Assembly (NCBI RefSeq): GCF_001462455.1
Contig: NZ_LNTD01000036.1
Span: 1-39,664, forward strand
Length of the DNA stretch: 39,664 nt
Direction: 5' to 3'
Origin: Cellulomonas sp. B6
GTDB lineage: Bacteria; Actinomycetota; Actinomycetes; Actinomycetales; Cellulomonadaceae
Every line of letters begins with the position of its first letter. The stretch's first letter is position 1. Shown here one piece after another: positions 28,759 through 37,412 of this stretch. A program made the translations under genes and the position numbers. A model generated the notes under the pieces. That model ran no database searches. It saw only the letters and a program-made list of their open reading frames with translations, and was not told where the DNA came from.

Positions 28759-30042
28759 ATGAGCGACAACGTGCTGGACCAGAACATCGCCGACCTCGAC
28801 CCCGAGATCGCCGCCGTCCTCGACCGCGAGCTGGCGCGCCAGCAGGGCACCCTCGAGATGATCGCGTCCGAGAACTTCGTGCCGCTCGCGGTCCTGCAGG
28901 CGCAGGGCTCGGTGCTCACCAACAAGTACGCCGAGGGCTACCCGGGCCGCCGCTACTACGGCGGCTGCGAGGAGGTCGACGTCGCCGAGACCATCGCGAT
29001 CGAGCGGGCCAAGGCCCTGTTCGGCGCGGAGTTCGCGAACGTCCAGCCCCACTCGGGTGCCACCGCGAACGCGGCGGTGCTGCACGCCATCGCGCGCCCC
29101 GGCGACACGATCCTCGGCCTGGCGCTCGACCAGGGCGGCCACCTCACGCACGGCATGAAGATCAACTTCTCCGGCCGCCTGTACGACATCGTCGCCTACG
29201 GCGTGGACCCCGAGACGTCCCTCGTGGACATGGACGAGGTCCGCCGCCTCGCGATCGAGCACCAGCCGAAGGTCATCATCGCGGGCTGGTCCGCGTACCC
29301 GCGCCAGCTCGACTTCGCGGCGTTCCGTGCGATCGCCGACGAGGTCGGCGCCTACCTGTGGGTCGACATGGCGCACTTCGCGGGCCTCGTCGCCGCGGGC
29401 GTGCACCCGAGCCCCGTGCCGCACGCCCACGTCGTGTCCTCGACCGTCCACAAGACGATCGGCGGCCCCCGCTCGGGCTTCATCCTCACCAACGACCCCG
29501 ACCTGGCCAAGAAGATCAACTCCGCGGTCTTCCCCGGCCAGCAGGGCGGCCCGCTCATGCACGTCATCGCGGCGAAGGCGACGGCCTTCAAGATCGCCGG
29601 CACCCCGGAGTTCCGCGACCGGCAGGAGCGCACGCTGCGCGGCGCGCGGATCATTGCCGAGCGCCTGGGCCGGCAGGACGCGAAGGACGCGGGCGTCGCG
29701 GTCCGCTCCGGCGGCACCGACGTGCACCTCGTGCTGGTCGACCTGCGCGAGTCTCCCCTGGACGGCAAGCAGGCCGAGGACCTCCTGCACGAGGTCGGCA
29801 TCACGGTCAACCGCAACGCGGTGCCGAACGACCCCCGCCCGCCCATGACCACCTCGGGCCTGCGCGTCGGGACCCCGGCGCTCGCGACCCGCGGCTTCGG
29901 CGACGAGGAGTTCACCGAGGTCGCCGACATCATCGCCGAGGCGCTCGTCGGCGGCTCCGCGGCCGACGTCGCGGCGCTGCGCGCCCGGGTGACGGCGCTC
30001 ACCGAGCGCTTCCCGCTGTACCCCGGCCTGAAGCAGTACTGA
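28759..30042 (+). CDS. glyA: Serine hydroxymethyltransferase
   Basis: A 427-residue PLP enzyme that converts serine and THF to glycine and 5,10-methylene-THF, the main entry to the one-carbon pool. The ATG at 28759 follows AGGAGAG. Family marks are Glu-Met-Ile-Ala-Ser-Glu-Asn-Phe near the N-terminus, [13 protein letters not shown], Gln-Pro-His-Ser-Gly, and Asp-Met-Ala-His-Phe-Ala-Gly. The PLP lysine is Lys232 in [13 protein letters not shown]. The length is normal. It is first in a two-gene operon with folD, twelve bases apart, controlled by the ZTP riboswitch upstream. Confidence 0.97.
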   Translation: MSDNVLDQNIADLDPEIAAVLDRELARQQGTLEMIASENFVPLAVLQAQGSVLTNKYAEGYPGRRYYGGCEEVDVAETIAIERAKALFGAEFANVQPHSGATANAAVLHAIARPGDTILGLALDQGGHLTHGMKINFSGRLYDIVAYGVDPETSLVDMDEVRRLAIEHQPKVIIAGWSAYPRQLDFAAFRAIADEVGAYLWVDMAHFAGLVAAGVHPSPVPHAHVVSSTVHKTIGGPRSGFILTNDPDLAKKINSAVFPGQQGGPLMHVIAAKATAFKIAGTPEFRDRQERTLRGARIIAERLGRQDAKDAGVAVRSGGTDVHLVLVDLRESPLDGKQAEDLLHEVGITVNRNAVPNDPRPPMTTSGLRVGTPALATRGFGDEEFTEVADIIAEALVGGSAADVAALRARVTALTERFPLYPGLKQY

Positions 30043-30054
30043 GCGGAGACCCCC

Positions 30055-30936
30055 ATGACCGCTCAGAAGCTCGACGGCACGGCCACCGCGGCCGCCCTCA
30101 AGGCCGAGCTCACCACCCGCGTCGCGGCGCTCGCCGCGCGCGGCGTGGTGCCCGGGCTCGGCACGCTGCTCGTCGGCGACGACCCCGGCTCGCGCTGGTA
30201 CGTCAACGGCAAGCACAAGGACTGCGCCGAGGTCGGCATCTCCTCGATCCGTGAGGACCTGCCCGCCGACGCGAGCCAGGCCGACATCGAGGCCGCCGTG
30301 CGCCGCCTCAACGACGACCCCGCGTGCACCGGGTTCATCGTGCAGCTGCCGCTGCCGAAGGGGATCGACACGCACCGCGTGCTTGAGCTCGTCGACCCGG
30401 CCAAGGACGCCGACGGCCTGCACCCGACGAACCTGGGCCGGCTCGTGCTGCGGGTGAACGAGGAGATCGACTCACCCCTGCCGTGCACGCCGGCCGGCAT
30501 CGTCGAGCTCCTCGAGCGGCACGGCGTGCCGCTCGCGGGGGCGGACGTGGTCGTCGTCGGGCGCGGCGTGACCGTCGGCCGCTCGATCGGCCTGCTGCTC
30601 ACGCGGCGCGCGATCAACGCGACCGTCACGCTCACGCACACCGGCACGGCCGACCTCGCGGCGCACACGCGCCACGCGGACGTCGTCGTCGCGGCCGCGG
30701 GTGTGCCCGGCATCGTCACGGCCGACATGGTGAAGCCCGGCGCCGCCGTCGTCGACGTCGGCGTCTCGCGCGCGACCGACCCGGAGACCGGCAAGAGCCG
30801 CGTCGTCGGCGACGTCGCGCCCGACGTCTGGGACGTCGCGTCGTGGGTCAGCCCCAACCCGGGGGGCGTCGGGCCCATGACGCGTGCGATGCTGCTGCAG
30901 AACGTCGTCGACACAGCCGAGCGTCTCGCCGGCTGA
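30055..30936 (+). CDS. folD: Methylenetetrahydrofolate dehydrogenase / cyclohydrolase
   Basis: A 293-residue bifunctional enzyme that oxidises 5,10-methylene-THF with NADP and hydrolyses the methenyl form to 10-formyl-THF. Tyr49 and Lys53 (Tyr-Val-Asn-Gly-Lys) match the catalytic Tyr-x3-Lys pair. Gln-Leu-Pro-Leu-Pro-Lys near residue 100, [10 protein letters not shown], and Pro-Gly-Gly-Val-Gly-Pro-Met-Thr near the C-terminus are family marks. The nucleotide loop reads Gly-Arg-Gly-Val-Thr-Val-Gly-Arg, where many homologues have Gly-Arg-Ser; I believe the Gly form also occurs in other actinobacteria. It acts directly on the product of GlyA, which explains the shared operon and riboswitch. Confidence 0.96.
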   Translation: MTAQKLDGTATAAALKAELTTRVAALAARGVVPGLGTLLVGDDPGSRWYVNGKHKDCAEVGISSIREDLPADASQADIEAAVRRLNDDPACTGFIVQLPLPKGIDTHRVLELVDPAKDADGLHPTNLGRLVLRVNEEIDSPLPCTPAGIVELLERHGVPLAGADVVVVGRGVTVGRSIGLLLTRRAINATVTLTHTGTADLAAHTRHADVVVAAAGVPGIVTADMVKPGAAVVDVGVSRATDPETGKSRVVGDVAPDVWDVASWVSPNPGGVGPMTRAMLLQNVVDTAERLAG

Positions 30937-30947
30937 ACGACCGGCAC

Positions 30948-30983
30948 GACGAGGCCCGGGTGCACGAGCACCCGGGCCTCGTC
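30948..30983 (+). terminator. 16-bp perfect hairpin terminator after folD
   Basis: Arms 30948-30963 and 30968-30983 are exact complements with an ACGA loop, 11 bases after the folD stop. It ends the glyA-folD transcript. Only a short T-containing stretch (GCTTCC) follows. Confidence 0.82.
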
Positions 30984-31146
30984 GCTTCCGGGCCGCGCCG
31001 CATCCGGTGTGGACGCGGCGCGGGCCCCGGGGGAGCGGCGCCGATGCTGCGACGCGGCCGCGCGGCGACGAGCTCGCGCGGCGATGAGTTCGGCGCGTGC
31101 GGCGGGTCTACCCCGTCGTCCGCACGCACGCGACGAGGAGCCGACC

Positions 31147-31626
31147 ATGACCGCGATCCGCACCCACCTGTGGTTCCCCGAGCGCGGCGCCGAGGCCGCC
31201 GAGTTCTGGGTGTCCGTCGTGCCGAACTCACGCATCACCCGCGTCGTCCACGCGTCTGAGGGCGTGCCCGACGTCGAGCCCGGCGCGCCGTTCGTCGTCG
31301 AGCTCGAGCTGGACGGGCACGCCGTCACCGTGCTGACCGCGGGGCCGTCGTTCACGCTCGACGAGGCGTTCTCGTTCGTCCTCGCGGTCGACACGCAGGA
31401 GGAGGTCGACCGCTACTGGGACGCGCTGGCCGCCGACGGCGGGTCGCACGGCCCGTGCGGCTGGCTCAAGGACCGCTTCGGCGTCTCGTGGCAGGTCGTC
31501 CCGCGCGCGCTCGACGAGATCCTGGGTGGCCCCGACGCCGCGGGCGTGCAGCGCGCGACGCAGGCGATGCTGCAGATGACGAAGCTCGACGTCGCCGCGC
31601 TGGAGGCAGCCTACGCGGGGGAGTGA
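31147..31626 (+). CDS. VOC-superfamily protein (PhnB-like)
   Basis: A 159-residue protein with ATG at 31147 after GAGGAG. It shows the PhnB-like VOC pattern: Leu-Trp-Phe...Ala-Glu-Phe-Trp-Val-Ser-Val-Val-Pro-Asn-Ser in the first half, Val-Leu-Thr-Ala-Gly-Pro near residue 60, and Cys-Gly-Trp-Leu-Lys-Asp-Arg-Phe-Gly-Val-Ser-Trp-Gln-Val-Val-Pro near residue 105, followed by a C-terminal helix (Met-Leu-Gln-Met-Thr-Lys-Leu-Asp) typical of this subgroup. Members are often labelled 3-demethylubiquinone methyltransferase-like, but they are VOC folds with no methyltransferase motif. The substrate is unknown. Confidence 0.82.
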   Translation: MTAIRTHLWFPERGAEAAEFWVSVVPNSRITRVVHASEGVPDVEPGAPFVVELELDGHAVTVLTAGPSFTLDEAFSFVLAVDTQEEVDRYWDALAADGGSHGPCGWLKDRFGVSWQVVPRALDEILGGPDAAGVQRATQAMLQMTKLDVAALEAAYAGE

Positions 31627-31676
31627 GACCCGCCACGACCGCCCCGGGGGCCGCCGGCGGTGTCGGTGGCGTGGGG

Positions 31677-31682
31677 CAGGAT
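31677..31682 (+). promoter_or_regulatory. Candidate -10 element of the exonuclease III gene
   Basis: CAGGAT ends 6 bases before GTG 31689, and no Shine-Dalgarno site is present. This suits a leaderless transcript starting at the codon. The T at the first position of TANNNT is missing, so confidence is modest. Confidence 0.35.
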
Positions 31683-31688
31683 GGCCGC

Positions 31689-32501
31689 GTGCTGACAGTC
31701 GCCACGGTCAACGTCAACGGGATCCGCGCCGCGTTCCGGCGGGGCATGGGGGAATGGCTCGACGTCCGCAAGCCGGACGTGCTGCTGCTGCAGGAGGTGC
31801 GCGGCAGCGACGAGATCCTCGCCGACCACCTCTCGCCCGACCAGTGGCACCTCGCCCACGAGGCCGGGCACGCCAAGGGGCGTGCGGGCGTCGCGATCGC
31901 CAGCCGGTTGCCGATGAGCGCCGTGCGCATCGGGCTCGGCACCGACGTCACGGGTGACGCCGGCCGCTGGGTCGAGGCGGACCTCGAGGTCGTGGGGGAG
32001 GACGGCGCGCCCGCGCGGACGCTGACGGTCGTGTCGGCGTACCTGCACTCGGGAACGGTCGGGACGCCGTCGATGGACGAGAAGTTCGCGTTCCTCGAGC
32101 ACGTCACCGCGCGGCTCGCCGCGCTCGCGGCCGACGGGCGTCCCGCGGTCGTCGCGGGCGACGTCAACATCGCCCACCGCGAGGTCGACATCAAGAACTG
32201 GCGCGGCAACGTCAAGAAGGCCGGCTTCCTGCCCGAGGAGCGCGCGTACCTCGACCGCTGGTTCGACGAGCTCGGGTGGAGGGACCTCGGGCGGGAGCAC
32301 GGCGGCGACGGTCCCGGGCCGTTCACGTGGTGGTCGTGGCGCGGGCAGGCGTTCGACAACGACGCGGGCTGGCGCATCGACTACCAGCTCGCGACGCCCG
32401 CGCTCGCCGACCGCGCGCGGACGGTCACGGTCGACCGAGCGGCCACCTACGACGCGCGGTTCTCCGACCACGCCCCCCTGGTCGCCGAGTACGACCTCTG
32501 A
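31689..32501 (+). CDS. xth: Exodeoxyribonuclease III (AP endonuclease family)
   Basis: A 270-residue metal-dependent DNA repair nuclease of the ExoIII/Xth family that cuts at abasic sites and removes 3' blocking groups. Family marks are Asn8 and Asn10 (Asn-Val-Asn-Gly-Ile-Arg-Ala), the metal ligand Glu36 in Leu-Gln-Glu-Val, Ser-Ala-Tyr near residue 116, Gly-Asp-Val-Asn-Ile-Ala-His, Thr-Trp-Trp-Ser-Trp-Arg, Arg-Ile-Asp-Tyr, and the terminal Ser-Asp-His-Ala-Pro. The GTG at 31689 puts the first strand directly at the N-terminus. A 21-bp terminator follows and separates it from the convergent ABC locus. Confidence 0.94.
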   Translation: MLTVATVNVNGIRAAFRRGMGEWLDVRKPDVLLLQEVRGSDEILADHLSPDQWHLAHEAGHAKGRAGVAIASRLPMSAVRIGLGTDVTGDAGRWVEADLEVVGEDGAPARTLTVVSAYLHSGTVGTPSMDEKFAFLEHVTARLAALAADGRPAVVAGDVNIAHREVDIKNWRGNVKKAGFLPEERAYLDRWFDELGWRDLGREHGGDGPGPFTWWSWRGQAFDNDAGWRIDYQLATPALADRARTVTVDRAATYDARFSDHAPLVAEYDL

Positions 32502-32521
32502 GCGACCGACCTCCCGCGACA

Positions 32522-32565
32522 CGCGACGGGGCCCGGCGGACGCACGTCCGCCGGGCCCCGTCGCG
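32522..32565. terminator. 21-bp bidirectional hairpin terminator
   Basis: Arms 32522-32542 and 32545-32565 are perfect complements; the formal 2-base centre means the real loop opens by a few pairs. It lies between xth (ends 32501) and the minus-strand permease (ends 32572). Confidence 0.8.
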
Positions 32566-32571
32566 CGTGCG

Positions 32572-33819
32572 TCAGACGCCGCCGCGCAGCGCCGAGATCG
32601 GTTCGATCGACGCGGCCTTGAGCGACGGGTACAGGCCCGCGAGCAGGCCGATGAACCCGCCCGCGAGGGCAGCGACCCCGACCATCCGCAGGTCGAGGAT
32701 CGGCGTCCAGCTCTGCACCGCCGACACGATGGTCACGGCCGCGACCCCCAGCGCCGCACCGACCATCCCGCCGAGCAGGCCGACCACCACGGACTCCACC
32801 ATGAACTGCGCCGCGATCTGCCGGCGCGTCGCCCCCAGGGCACGGCGCAGACCGATCTCCCCGACGCGCTCCAGGACCGACAGCAGCGTGACGTTGGCGA
32901 TGCCGACGCCACCGATGAGCAGCGCGACCGCCCCCAGGGCCAGGAAGATCGTGTTGATGTCCGCCTGGACGCTCTGCTGCACCGACGAGGTCGAGGCCGG
33001 GGCCTGCACCGTCACGGTCTCCGGCGCGTTCGGGTTCAGCGCGGTCGGCAGCTGCGACGCGACGACCGGCCCGGCCGCGACCGCGATGTGCATGTGCAGC
33101 TCCTGGGCCGAGGCCAGGCCCAGGTCGGTGCGTGCCGTGCCCATCGGCAGCACGACCGCCGAGCGCATGTCCGTGCGGCGCACCATGCCGTCGACGATCC
33201 CGATGACCTGGTAGGCGCGGTCGCCGATGAAGATCGACGGCTGCCGGTCGACGCGGCTCACGCCGAGGCGCTGCGCGGCGTCGACGCCCAGCACGACCAC
33301 CCGGTCGCCCCGCGTGTCGTGGCCCTCGTCGAAGTAGCGGCCCTGCACGACGCGCCCGTCCAGCGCCTCGAGCGCGTGCGCGCTCGTGGCCAGCAGCGTC
33401 GGGCTGGTGACCCGCGGCGCCGACGGGTCGTGCACGGGAACCGCGGTGATCTCGCGGTCGCCCGCGTCGACCTCGGCCACCAGCGCGGCCGCGTCGACGC
33501 CGTTGAGCCGCTCGGCACGGTCCGGCGCGTCCCAGGGGAGGGGCGCCAGGGCGCGCTCGTTGCCGTTGAAGCCACGGTTCGTTGCGGGCTTCGCGACGGC
33601 CTGGGTCGCGGCGACGGCGTCGAACTGCTTGTTGATCTGCCCGGCCGCGGTCTGCGCGAGCCCGACCGTCACGACGACCGACGCGATCCCCAGGACCGTG
33701 CCGAGGATCGTGAGGATCAGACGCCCGGGTCGGGCGCCGATGCCGGCGGCGGCCTCGGCGAGCAGGTCGCGCGGGCCGAACCGGTCGGTGCGGGGCACGC
33801 GCTGCGCCACGGCGGTCAT
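32572..33819 (-). CDS. MacB/FtsX-type ABC transporter permease
   Basis: A 415-residue permease. The ATG at 33819 overlaps the ATPase stop (ATGA). A first helix lies at about residues 33-58 (Leu-Ile-Leu-Thr-Ile-Leu-Gly-Thr-Val-Leu-Gly-Ile). A large extracytoplasmic MacB periplasmic-core-like domain spans about 60-285. The three-helix FtsX domain (about 290-410) has Leu-Glu-Arg-Val-Gly-Glu-Ile-Gly-Leu-Arg-Arg-Ala-Leu-Gly-Ala, the typical coupling helix, and ends with Pro-Ile-Ser-Ala-Leu-Arg. These permeases do not import small molecules; they use conformational change to push substrates out or to move lipoproteins and peptides. It works with the ATPase and adaptor encoded just upstream. Confidence 0.9.
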   Translation of the reverse strand: MTAVAQRVPRTDRFGPRDLLAEAAAGIGARPGRLILTILGTVLGIASVVVTVGLAQTAAGQINKQFDAVAATQAVAKPATNRGFNGNERALAPLPWDAPDRAERLNGVDAAALVAEVDAGDREITAVPVHDPSAPRVTSPTLLATSAHALEALDGRVVQGRYFDEGHDTRGDRVVVLGVDAAQRLGVSRVDRQPSIFIGDRAYQVIGIVDGMVRRTDMRSAVVLPMGTARTDLGLASAQELHMHIAVAAGPVVASQLPTALNPNAPETVTVQAPASTSSVQQSVQADINTIFLALGAVALLIGGVGIANVTLLSVLERVGEIGLRRALGATRRQIAAQFMVESVVVGLLGGMVGAALGVAAVTIVSAVQSWTPILDLRMVGVAALAGGFIGLLAGLYPSLKAASIEPISALRGGV

Positions 33820-34541
33820 GCGATCTCCCGCAGGTGCCCGTCGGCGATGCGCACGCGCCGCTGGGCGCGTGCGGACACGTCGTCCTCGTGCGTGATGACC
33901 AGGAGCGTCAGGCCCCCGGCGTGCAGCTCGTCGAACAGCTCGAGCACGGCCTCCGAGCTCTCGGAGTCCAGGTTGCCCGTCGGTTCGTCCGCGAGCAGCA
34001 CGCGCGGCTGGGACACGACGGCCCGGGCGACGGCGGTGCGCTGGCGCTCACCGCCCGACAGCACGGTCGGCGGGAAGTCGAGCCGGTGCGACAGACCGAC
34101 GCGCTCGAGCGCCGCCACGGCGCGGTCGCGGCGCTCGGCACGCGGCACACCGCTGTAGATCGTCGCGAGCAGCACGTTCTCCAGCACCGAGCGGTGCGGC
34201 AGCAGGTGGAACGCCTGGAACACGAAACCGATGTGGCCGGCGCGCAGCGCGGCGCGCTCGCGCTCGCTCGCGTGGGCCGTCGGGATGCCGTCGAGCAGGT
34301 ACTCGCCGTCCGACGGACGGTCCAGCAGGCCCAGCAGGTTCAGCAGCGTGGACTTGCCGGAGCCGGACGGCCCGACGACGGACAGGTACTCGCCGGCACC
34401 GACGCTGAGGTCGGCCGGGTGCAGCGCGTGCACGGGCGGGTCGCCGGGGAACTGGCGGGCGGTGCCGCGCAGCTCGACGACGGGTGGGACCTCCGACGGC
34501 GACTCGGTGGGCGCGTCGCCGAGCAGGTCCAGGACCGTCAC
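33816..34541 (-). CDS. LolD/MacB-type ABC transporter ATPase
   Basis: A 241-residue ATPase starting with GTG 34541, preceded by GGGGAGGA and overlapping the adaptor stop by GTGA. Walker A is Gly-Pro-Ser-Gly-Ser-Gly-Lys-Ser-Thr (near residues 58-66), the Gln loop Phe-Gln-Ala-Phe-His-Leu-Leu-Pro, the signature Leu-Ser-Gly-Gly-Glu-Arg-Gln-Arg, Walker B ends Leu-Leu-Ala-Asp-Glu-Pro-Thr-Gly-Asn-Leu-Asp, and the switch is Ile-Thr-His-Glu. The Leu-Leu-Asn-Leu-Leu-Gly-Leu-Leu-Asp stretch after Walker A is typical of the LolD/MacB branch. The N-terminal 20 residues are a variable acidic leader. It drives the FtsX-type permease translated from the same mRNA. Confidence 0.94.
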   Translation of the reverse strand: MTVLDLLGDAPTESPSEVPPVVELRGTARQFPGDPPVHALHPADLSVGAGEYLSVVGPSGSGKSTLLNLLGLLDRPSDGEYLLDGIPTAHASERERAALRAGHIGFVFQAFHLLPHRSVLENVLLATIYSGVPRAERRDRAVAALERVGLSHRLDFPPTVLSGGERQRTAVARAVVSQPRVLLADEPTGNLDSESSEAVLELFDELHAGGLTLLVITHEDDVSARAQRRVRIADGHLREIA

Positions 34542-36199
34542 GCGTCCTCCCCGGACTCGTCGGACGTGTCGGCGCTCTCGTCGGCACCCTTGTCGCCGTC
34601 GTCCTTGGCGCTCACGCCGACGACCACGAGGTCGCCCGCCTTGATCGGCTGCTTCGCGTCTGCGATCTCGACGTAGCCCGACGCCGCGAGCCCGGTCGTG
34701 ACCTCGACCAGCGTGCTGGTGCCGCCGGACATCACCTCGATGCGGCTCTCGCCGCCGGGGCCGGCGGTCAGAGCGGCGAGCGGCACGGCGAGGACCTCGC
34801 CGTCCGTGGAGCTGACGGGCACGCGGACGCGCACGTTGGTGCCCTGCAGCGACGCGAGCTGCTCGGGCGTGAGCTCGCCGACCGAGAACACGACCTTGCG
34901 GCGGTCGCCCGTGGGTGCCTTGGCCTCGCCGGACCCGCCACCCGCGGCGGCGTCCGGCTTCGCCTCGACATCGGTGACCTCGGCGACCGTGACGGGCACG
35001 TCGGTGCCGTCCACGCTCATCGCCCCCACGGTGCCGGGCGTCAGGAGCTCGGCGTCGGCGCGCGACGCCGTCGCGGTGACCTGGACGGTCGCGCCCGACA
35101 CGCTCATGAACTTGCCCTGCACCACGCCGCCACGCTCGACGGACACCGCGTCCACCCGGCGGGGGAGCGAGGGCAGGTAGACGACCTCGTTCGCCGGGAG
35201 CGGCGTGAGGGCGTCGGACTGGGCCTCGGCGAGCGCGTCGCGCGCCGCCTTGAGCTGGTCCTGCGCCGCGCGGACGGCGTCGCGCTCGATCGTGGTGTCG
35301 GGGGCGACGTCGAGCGCGGCCCGCTCCGAGCGGGCCGTAGCGACGGCCGACTCGGCCTCGACGAACGCGGGCGCCGCACAGCTGGGGACGGACGGGTCGC
35401 GGAACTGCGGTCCGGGCTCGACGCCGTCCGGGGTGGTGGGCAGCGGGGGCTTGGCGCACTCCTCGCGGAGGAAGGCCAGCTGGGCCTCGGCCACGCGCAA
35501 GGCGCCGTCGAGCTGAGCGGTCGACGGCCCGGCTCCTGCGCCCTTCCCGGCGTTGGCGAGGCCCGCCTGCGCCGAGCGCACACCGGCCTCGGCGCTCGTC
35601 ACCGCCTCCTGCGCGCTGCGCACGGCGCCGGTGACCTCCTCGCCACCGGTCGGCGACTCGTACCCGACCTTCTGGTAGAGCGCACGCACACCGGCTGCGG
35701 TCGCGCTGCTGTACGTCGCGTCCGCGGGGTCGCCGCCGTCGAGCCCGACCGCGCGCAGGGCGGCCTTGAGCTGCTGCACGTCGGGACCGGACACGCCGGA
35801 CCGCAAGGTGCGGTACGTGGGCAGGTCGCCCGGCAGCGCGATCACGGGGCGGCCGGCGACCTCGAGCACGACGGTCGCGGGGTCGACGGTCGCGCCGACC
35901 TCCTTGACCTGGCCCGTCACGACGGCCGGACCGCCGAGGTCGCCGACCTCGACCTTGAGGTCCACCGGGTCGTCGTAGCCGACGTCGCCGCGCAGCACGA
36001 CCTCGTTGCCGATCACCCGGCTCTCGACGGGCACCGTGATGGGGCCCGCGGTCGGCGGGGCGGCGTTGGCGGCCGCCTGACCCGGCGAGACGATCAGCCG
36101 GGACAGGCCCAGCCCCGCCGCGAGGCAGACCACGGCGACGACCGCCATGGCGACGATGGTGCGGCGACCGCCGCTGACATGGCTCGACACCTTGCTCAC
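34538..36199 (-). CDS. MacA-like adaptor with an internal peptidoglycan-binding domain
   Basis: A 553-residue membrane-anchored protein starting at GTG 36199. One N-terminal helix (about 13-36) leads to an extracytoplasmic region. A barrel-type segment (about 50-125) is followed by a PG_binding_1-like domain at about 128-182 (Leu-Arg-Ser-Gly-Val-Ser-Gly-Pro-Asp-Val-Gln-Gln-Leu-Lys), a long Ala/Glu/Arg-rich coiled-coil hairpin (about 185-345) interrupted by a Cys-containing Pro-rich loop (about 245-275), and beta-rich segments (about 350-520). The C-terminus is an acidic Asp/Glu/Ser tail. The layout is that of adaptors such as MacA in gram-positive bacteria, with a domain that may hold the complex in the cell wall. 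The reading frame overlaps the ATPase start. Confidence 0.85.
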   Translation of the reverse strand: MSKVSSHVSGGRRTIVAMAVVAVVCLAAGLGLSRLIVSPGQAAANAAPPTAGPITVPVESRVIGNEVVLRGDVGYDDPVDLKVEVGDLGGPAVVTGQVKEVGATVDPATVVLEVAGRPVIALPGDLPTYRTLRSGVSGPDVQQLKAALRAVGLDGGDPADATYSSATAAGVRALYQKVGYESPTGGEEVTGAVRSAQEAVTSAEAGVRSAQAGLANAGKGAGAGPSTAQLDGALRVAEAQLAFLREECAKPPLPTTPDGVEPGPQFRDPSVPSCAAPAFVEAESAVATARSERAALDVAPDTTIERDAVRAAQDQLKAARDALAEAQSDALTPLPANEVVYLPSLPRRVDAVSVERGGVVQGKFMSVSGATVQVTATASRADAELLTPGTVGAMSVDGTDVPVTVAEVTDVEAKPDAAAGGGSGEAKAPTGDRRKVVFSVGELTPEQLASLQGTNVRVRVPVSSTDGEVLAVPLAALTAGPGGESRIEVMSGGTSTLVEVTTGLAASGYVEIADAKQPIKAGDLVVVGVSAKDDGDKGADESADTSDESGEDA

Positions 36200-36226
36200 G
36201 GAGTGCTCTCTACTCGGCGCGACGCG

Positions 36227-37231
36227 TCACTTGGACGCGGTCTGCTTGTCGGCGACGGCCTGGAGCTGCGCGCCGTACTTGTCCCACATGCGCTTCTCGA
36301 TCTCGAGGTTCGCCTTCTTGTACGCGTCGTAGTAGCCCGCGGAGTCCTTGCACTTCCAGTCGACGGTGGCGAGCGCGATCTCCTTCTTCTTCAGCTCGGC
36401 CATCTTGGTGGCGTCGGGCGTGTAGTCGAAGTTCGCGAGCTCCTCCTCGGTGGCGCCCTCCGGCGGGGCGACCGACTCGTAGAGGCCGTTCAGCTCGTCG
36501 TAGATGCTCTGCTGCGCCTCGTCCGGCGTCGTGAAGTCGTACCCGCCGTCGGCCATGCACGACGCCCACTTCTCCGTCGCCGCCCGCAGCTTGGGGTCGT
36601 CGGCGAGGTTCTCGTACTCGGCGGACATCTCCTCGTTGAGCGCCTTGATGGCCGGGTCGTCCCAGAGGGCGTTCTGGTCGTAGACCTCGTGCTGGGCCTT
36701 GCCCTGGCAGCCGGCCTCCTCCCAGTTGTACTCGTACTCCGTCGCGGCGTCGGGGTCGGCCTCGGGGTCGACCTCGGGCGGGGTGCCGTACAGGGCCGCG
36801 TAGAACTCGGTCTGCTCGCTCTCGGACATGCCGGCGACGTAGTCGGCGTTCGGGTCGACCCACTCCTCGCCGGTGTCGCGGCCACCGAACAGGTCGTCGC
36901 TCGTCGACGCGCCGTAGCCGTACTGCTCGGCGAACTCCTGCGACTCCCAGTCCGGTGCGTCGTCACCGCTCATGACGCCGGCCGACCCCGTCATGGGCTC
37001 GTTGGGGGTGTACTCGAAGCCCTGCTCGGACATGCAGGTCGCGACGATCTCCTCGACCTGACGCTGCTGGGCCTTCGAGTCCTCCTCGTCGTACGAGCCG
37101 CCGATCTTCTCGAAGAACGCGGACAGCGGGCCGGTCTCGGAGTCGGACGGCGTGGAGCCACCGTCCGTGCATCCCGTGAGGACGAGCGCCGTGATCACGG
37201 CGGCGACGGGCAGGACGGTGGTGCGACGCAT
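36227..37231 (-). CDS. Lipoprotein of unknown family (A), upstream of the MacAB-like genes
   Basis: A 334-residue lipoprotein with ATG at 37231 after GAGAGG. The signal ends Val-Leu-Thr-Gly before Cys21. The mature part is very acidic and Tyr-rich, with no known domain. Three cysteine blocks stand out: Ala-Thr-Cys-Met-Ser-Glu-Gln-Gly-Phe-Glu-Tyr (about 64-74), Ala-Ser-Cys-Met-Ala-Asp-Gly-Gly-Tyr-Asp-Phe (about 222-232) and Trp-Lys-Cys-Lys-Asp-Ser (about 293-298), plus Glu-Ala-Gly-Cys near 174. The same blocks recur in the lipoprotein at 37413-38339, so the two are divergent paralogues. It lies 27 bases before the adaptor gene and probably heads that operon. It could be a substrate-capturing partner or a cargo of the ABC system. 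I do not recognise the family. Confidence 0.8.
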   Translation of the reverse strand: MRRTTVLPVAAVITALVLTGCTDGGSTPSDSETGPLSAFFEKIGGSYDEEDSKAQQRQVEEIVATCMSEQGFEYTPNEPMTGSAGVMSGDDAPDWESQEFAEQYGYGASTSDDLFGGRDTGEEWVDPNADYVAGMSESEQTEFYAALYGTPPEVDPEADPDAATEYEYNWEEAGCQGKAQHEVYDQNALWDDPAIKALNEEMSAEYENLADDPKLRAATEKWASCMADGGYDFTTPDEAQQSIYDELNGLYESVAPPEGATEEELANFDYTPDATKMAELKKKEIALATVDWKCKDSAGYYDAYKKANLEIEKRMWDKYGAQLQAVADKQTASK

Positions 37232-37307
37232 CGGTGGGCCTCTCGAAAAGGGGTCGTGACGAGCGGGGACGTCATCGGGCGGACGCCCTCGGCGAGCGTC
37301 GTTTTCG

Positions 37308-37313
37308 ACCCTA
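37308..37313 (-). promoter_or_regulatory. Candidate -10 element for the lipoprotein A-MacAB operon
   Basis: TAGGGT on the minus strand lies about 76 bases upstream of the ATG at 37231, in the 181-base gap between the two lipoprotein genes. A short 7-bp hairpin (37395-37409) directly after the upstream gene may end its transcript. Together these suggest that the operon starts at lipoprotein A. Confidence 0.4.
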
Positions 37314-37412
37314 GCGAACCCCGGGTTGCGCCGTGGTCATTCTGCGGTATGACCCTGCAGGGCGGTTGGCATCCTCAGGTCGGGTCCTGCGACGGCCCGT
37401 CGGACGGGCAGC

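Noticed and set aside
31147-31626. 3-demethylubiquinone methyltransferase activity for the VOC protein
   Set aside because: The sequence has the VOC/PhnB fold pattern and no SAM-binding motif. The name is a carried-over database label.
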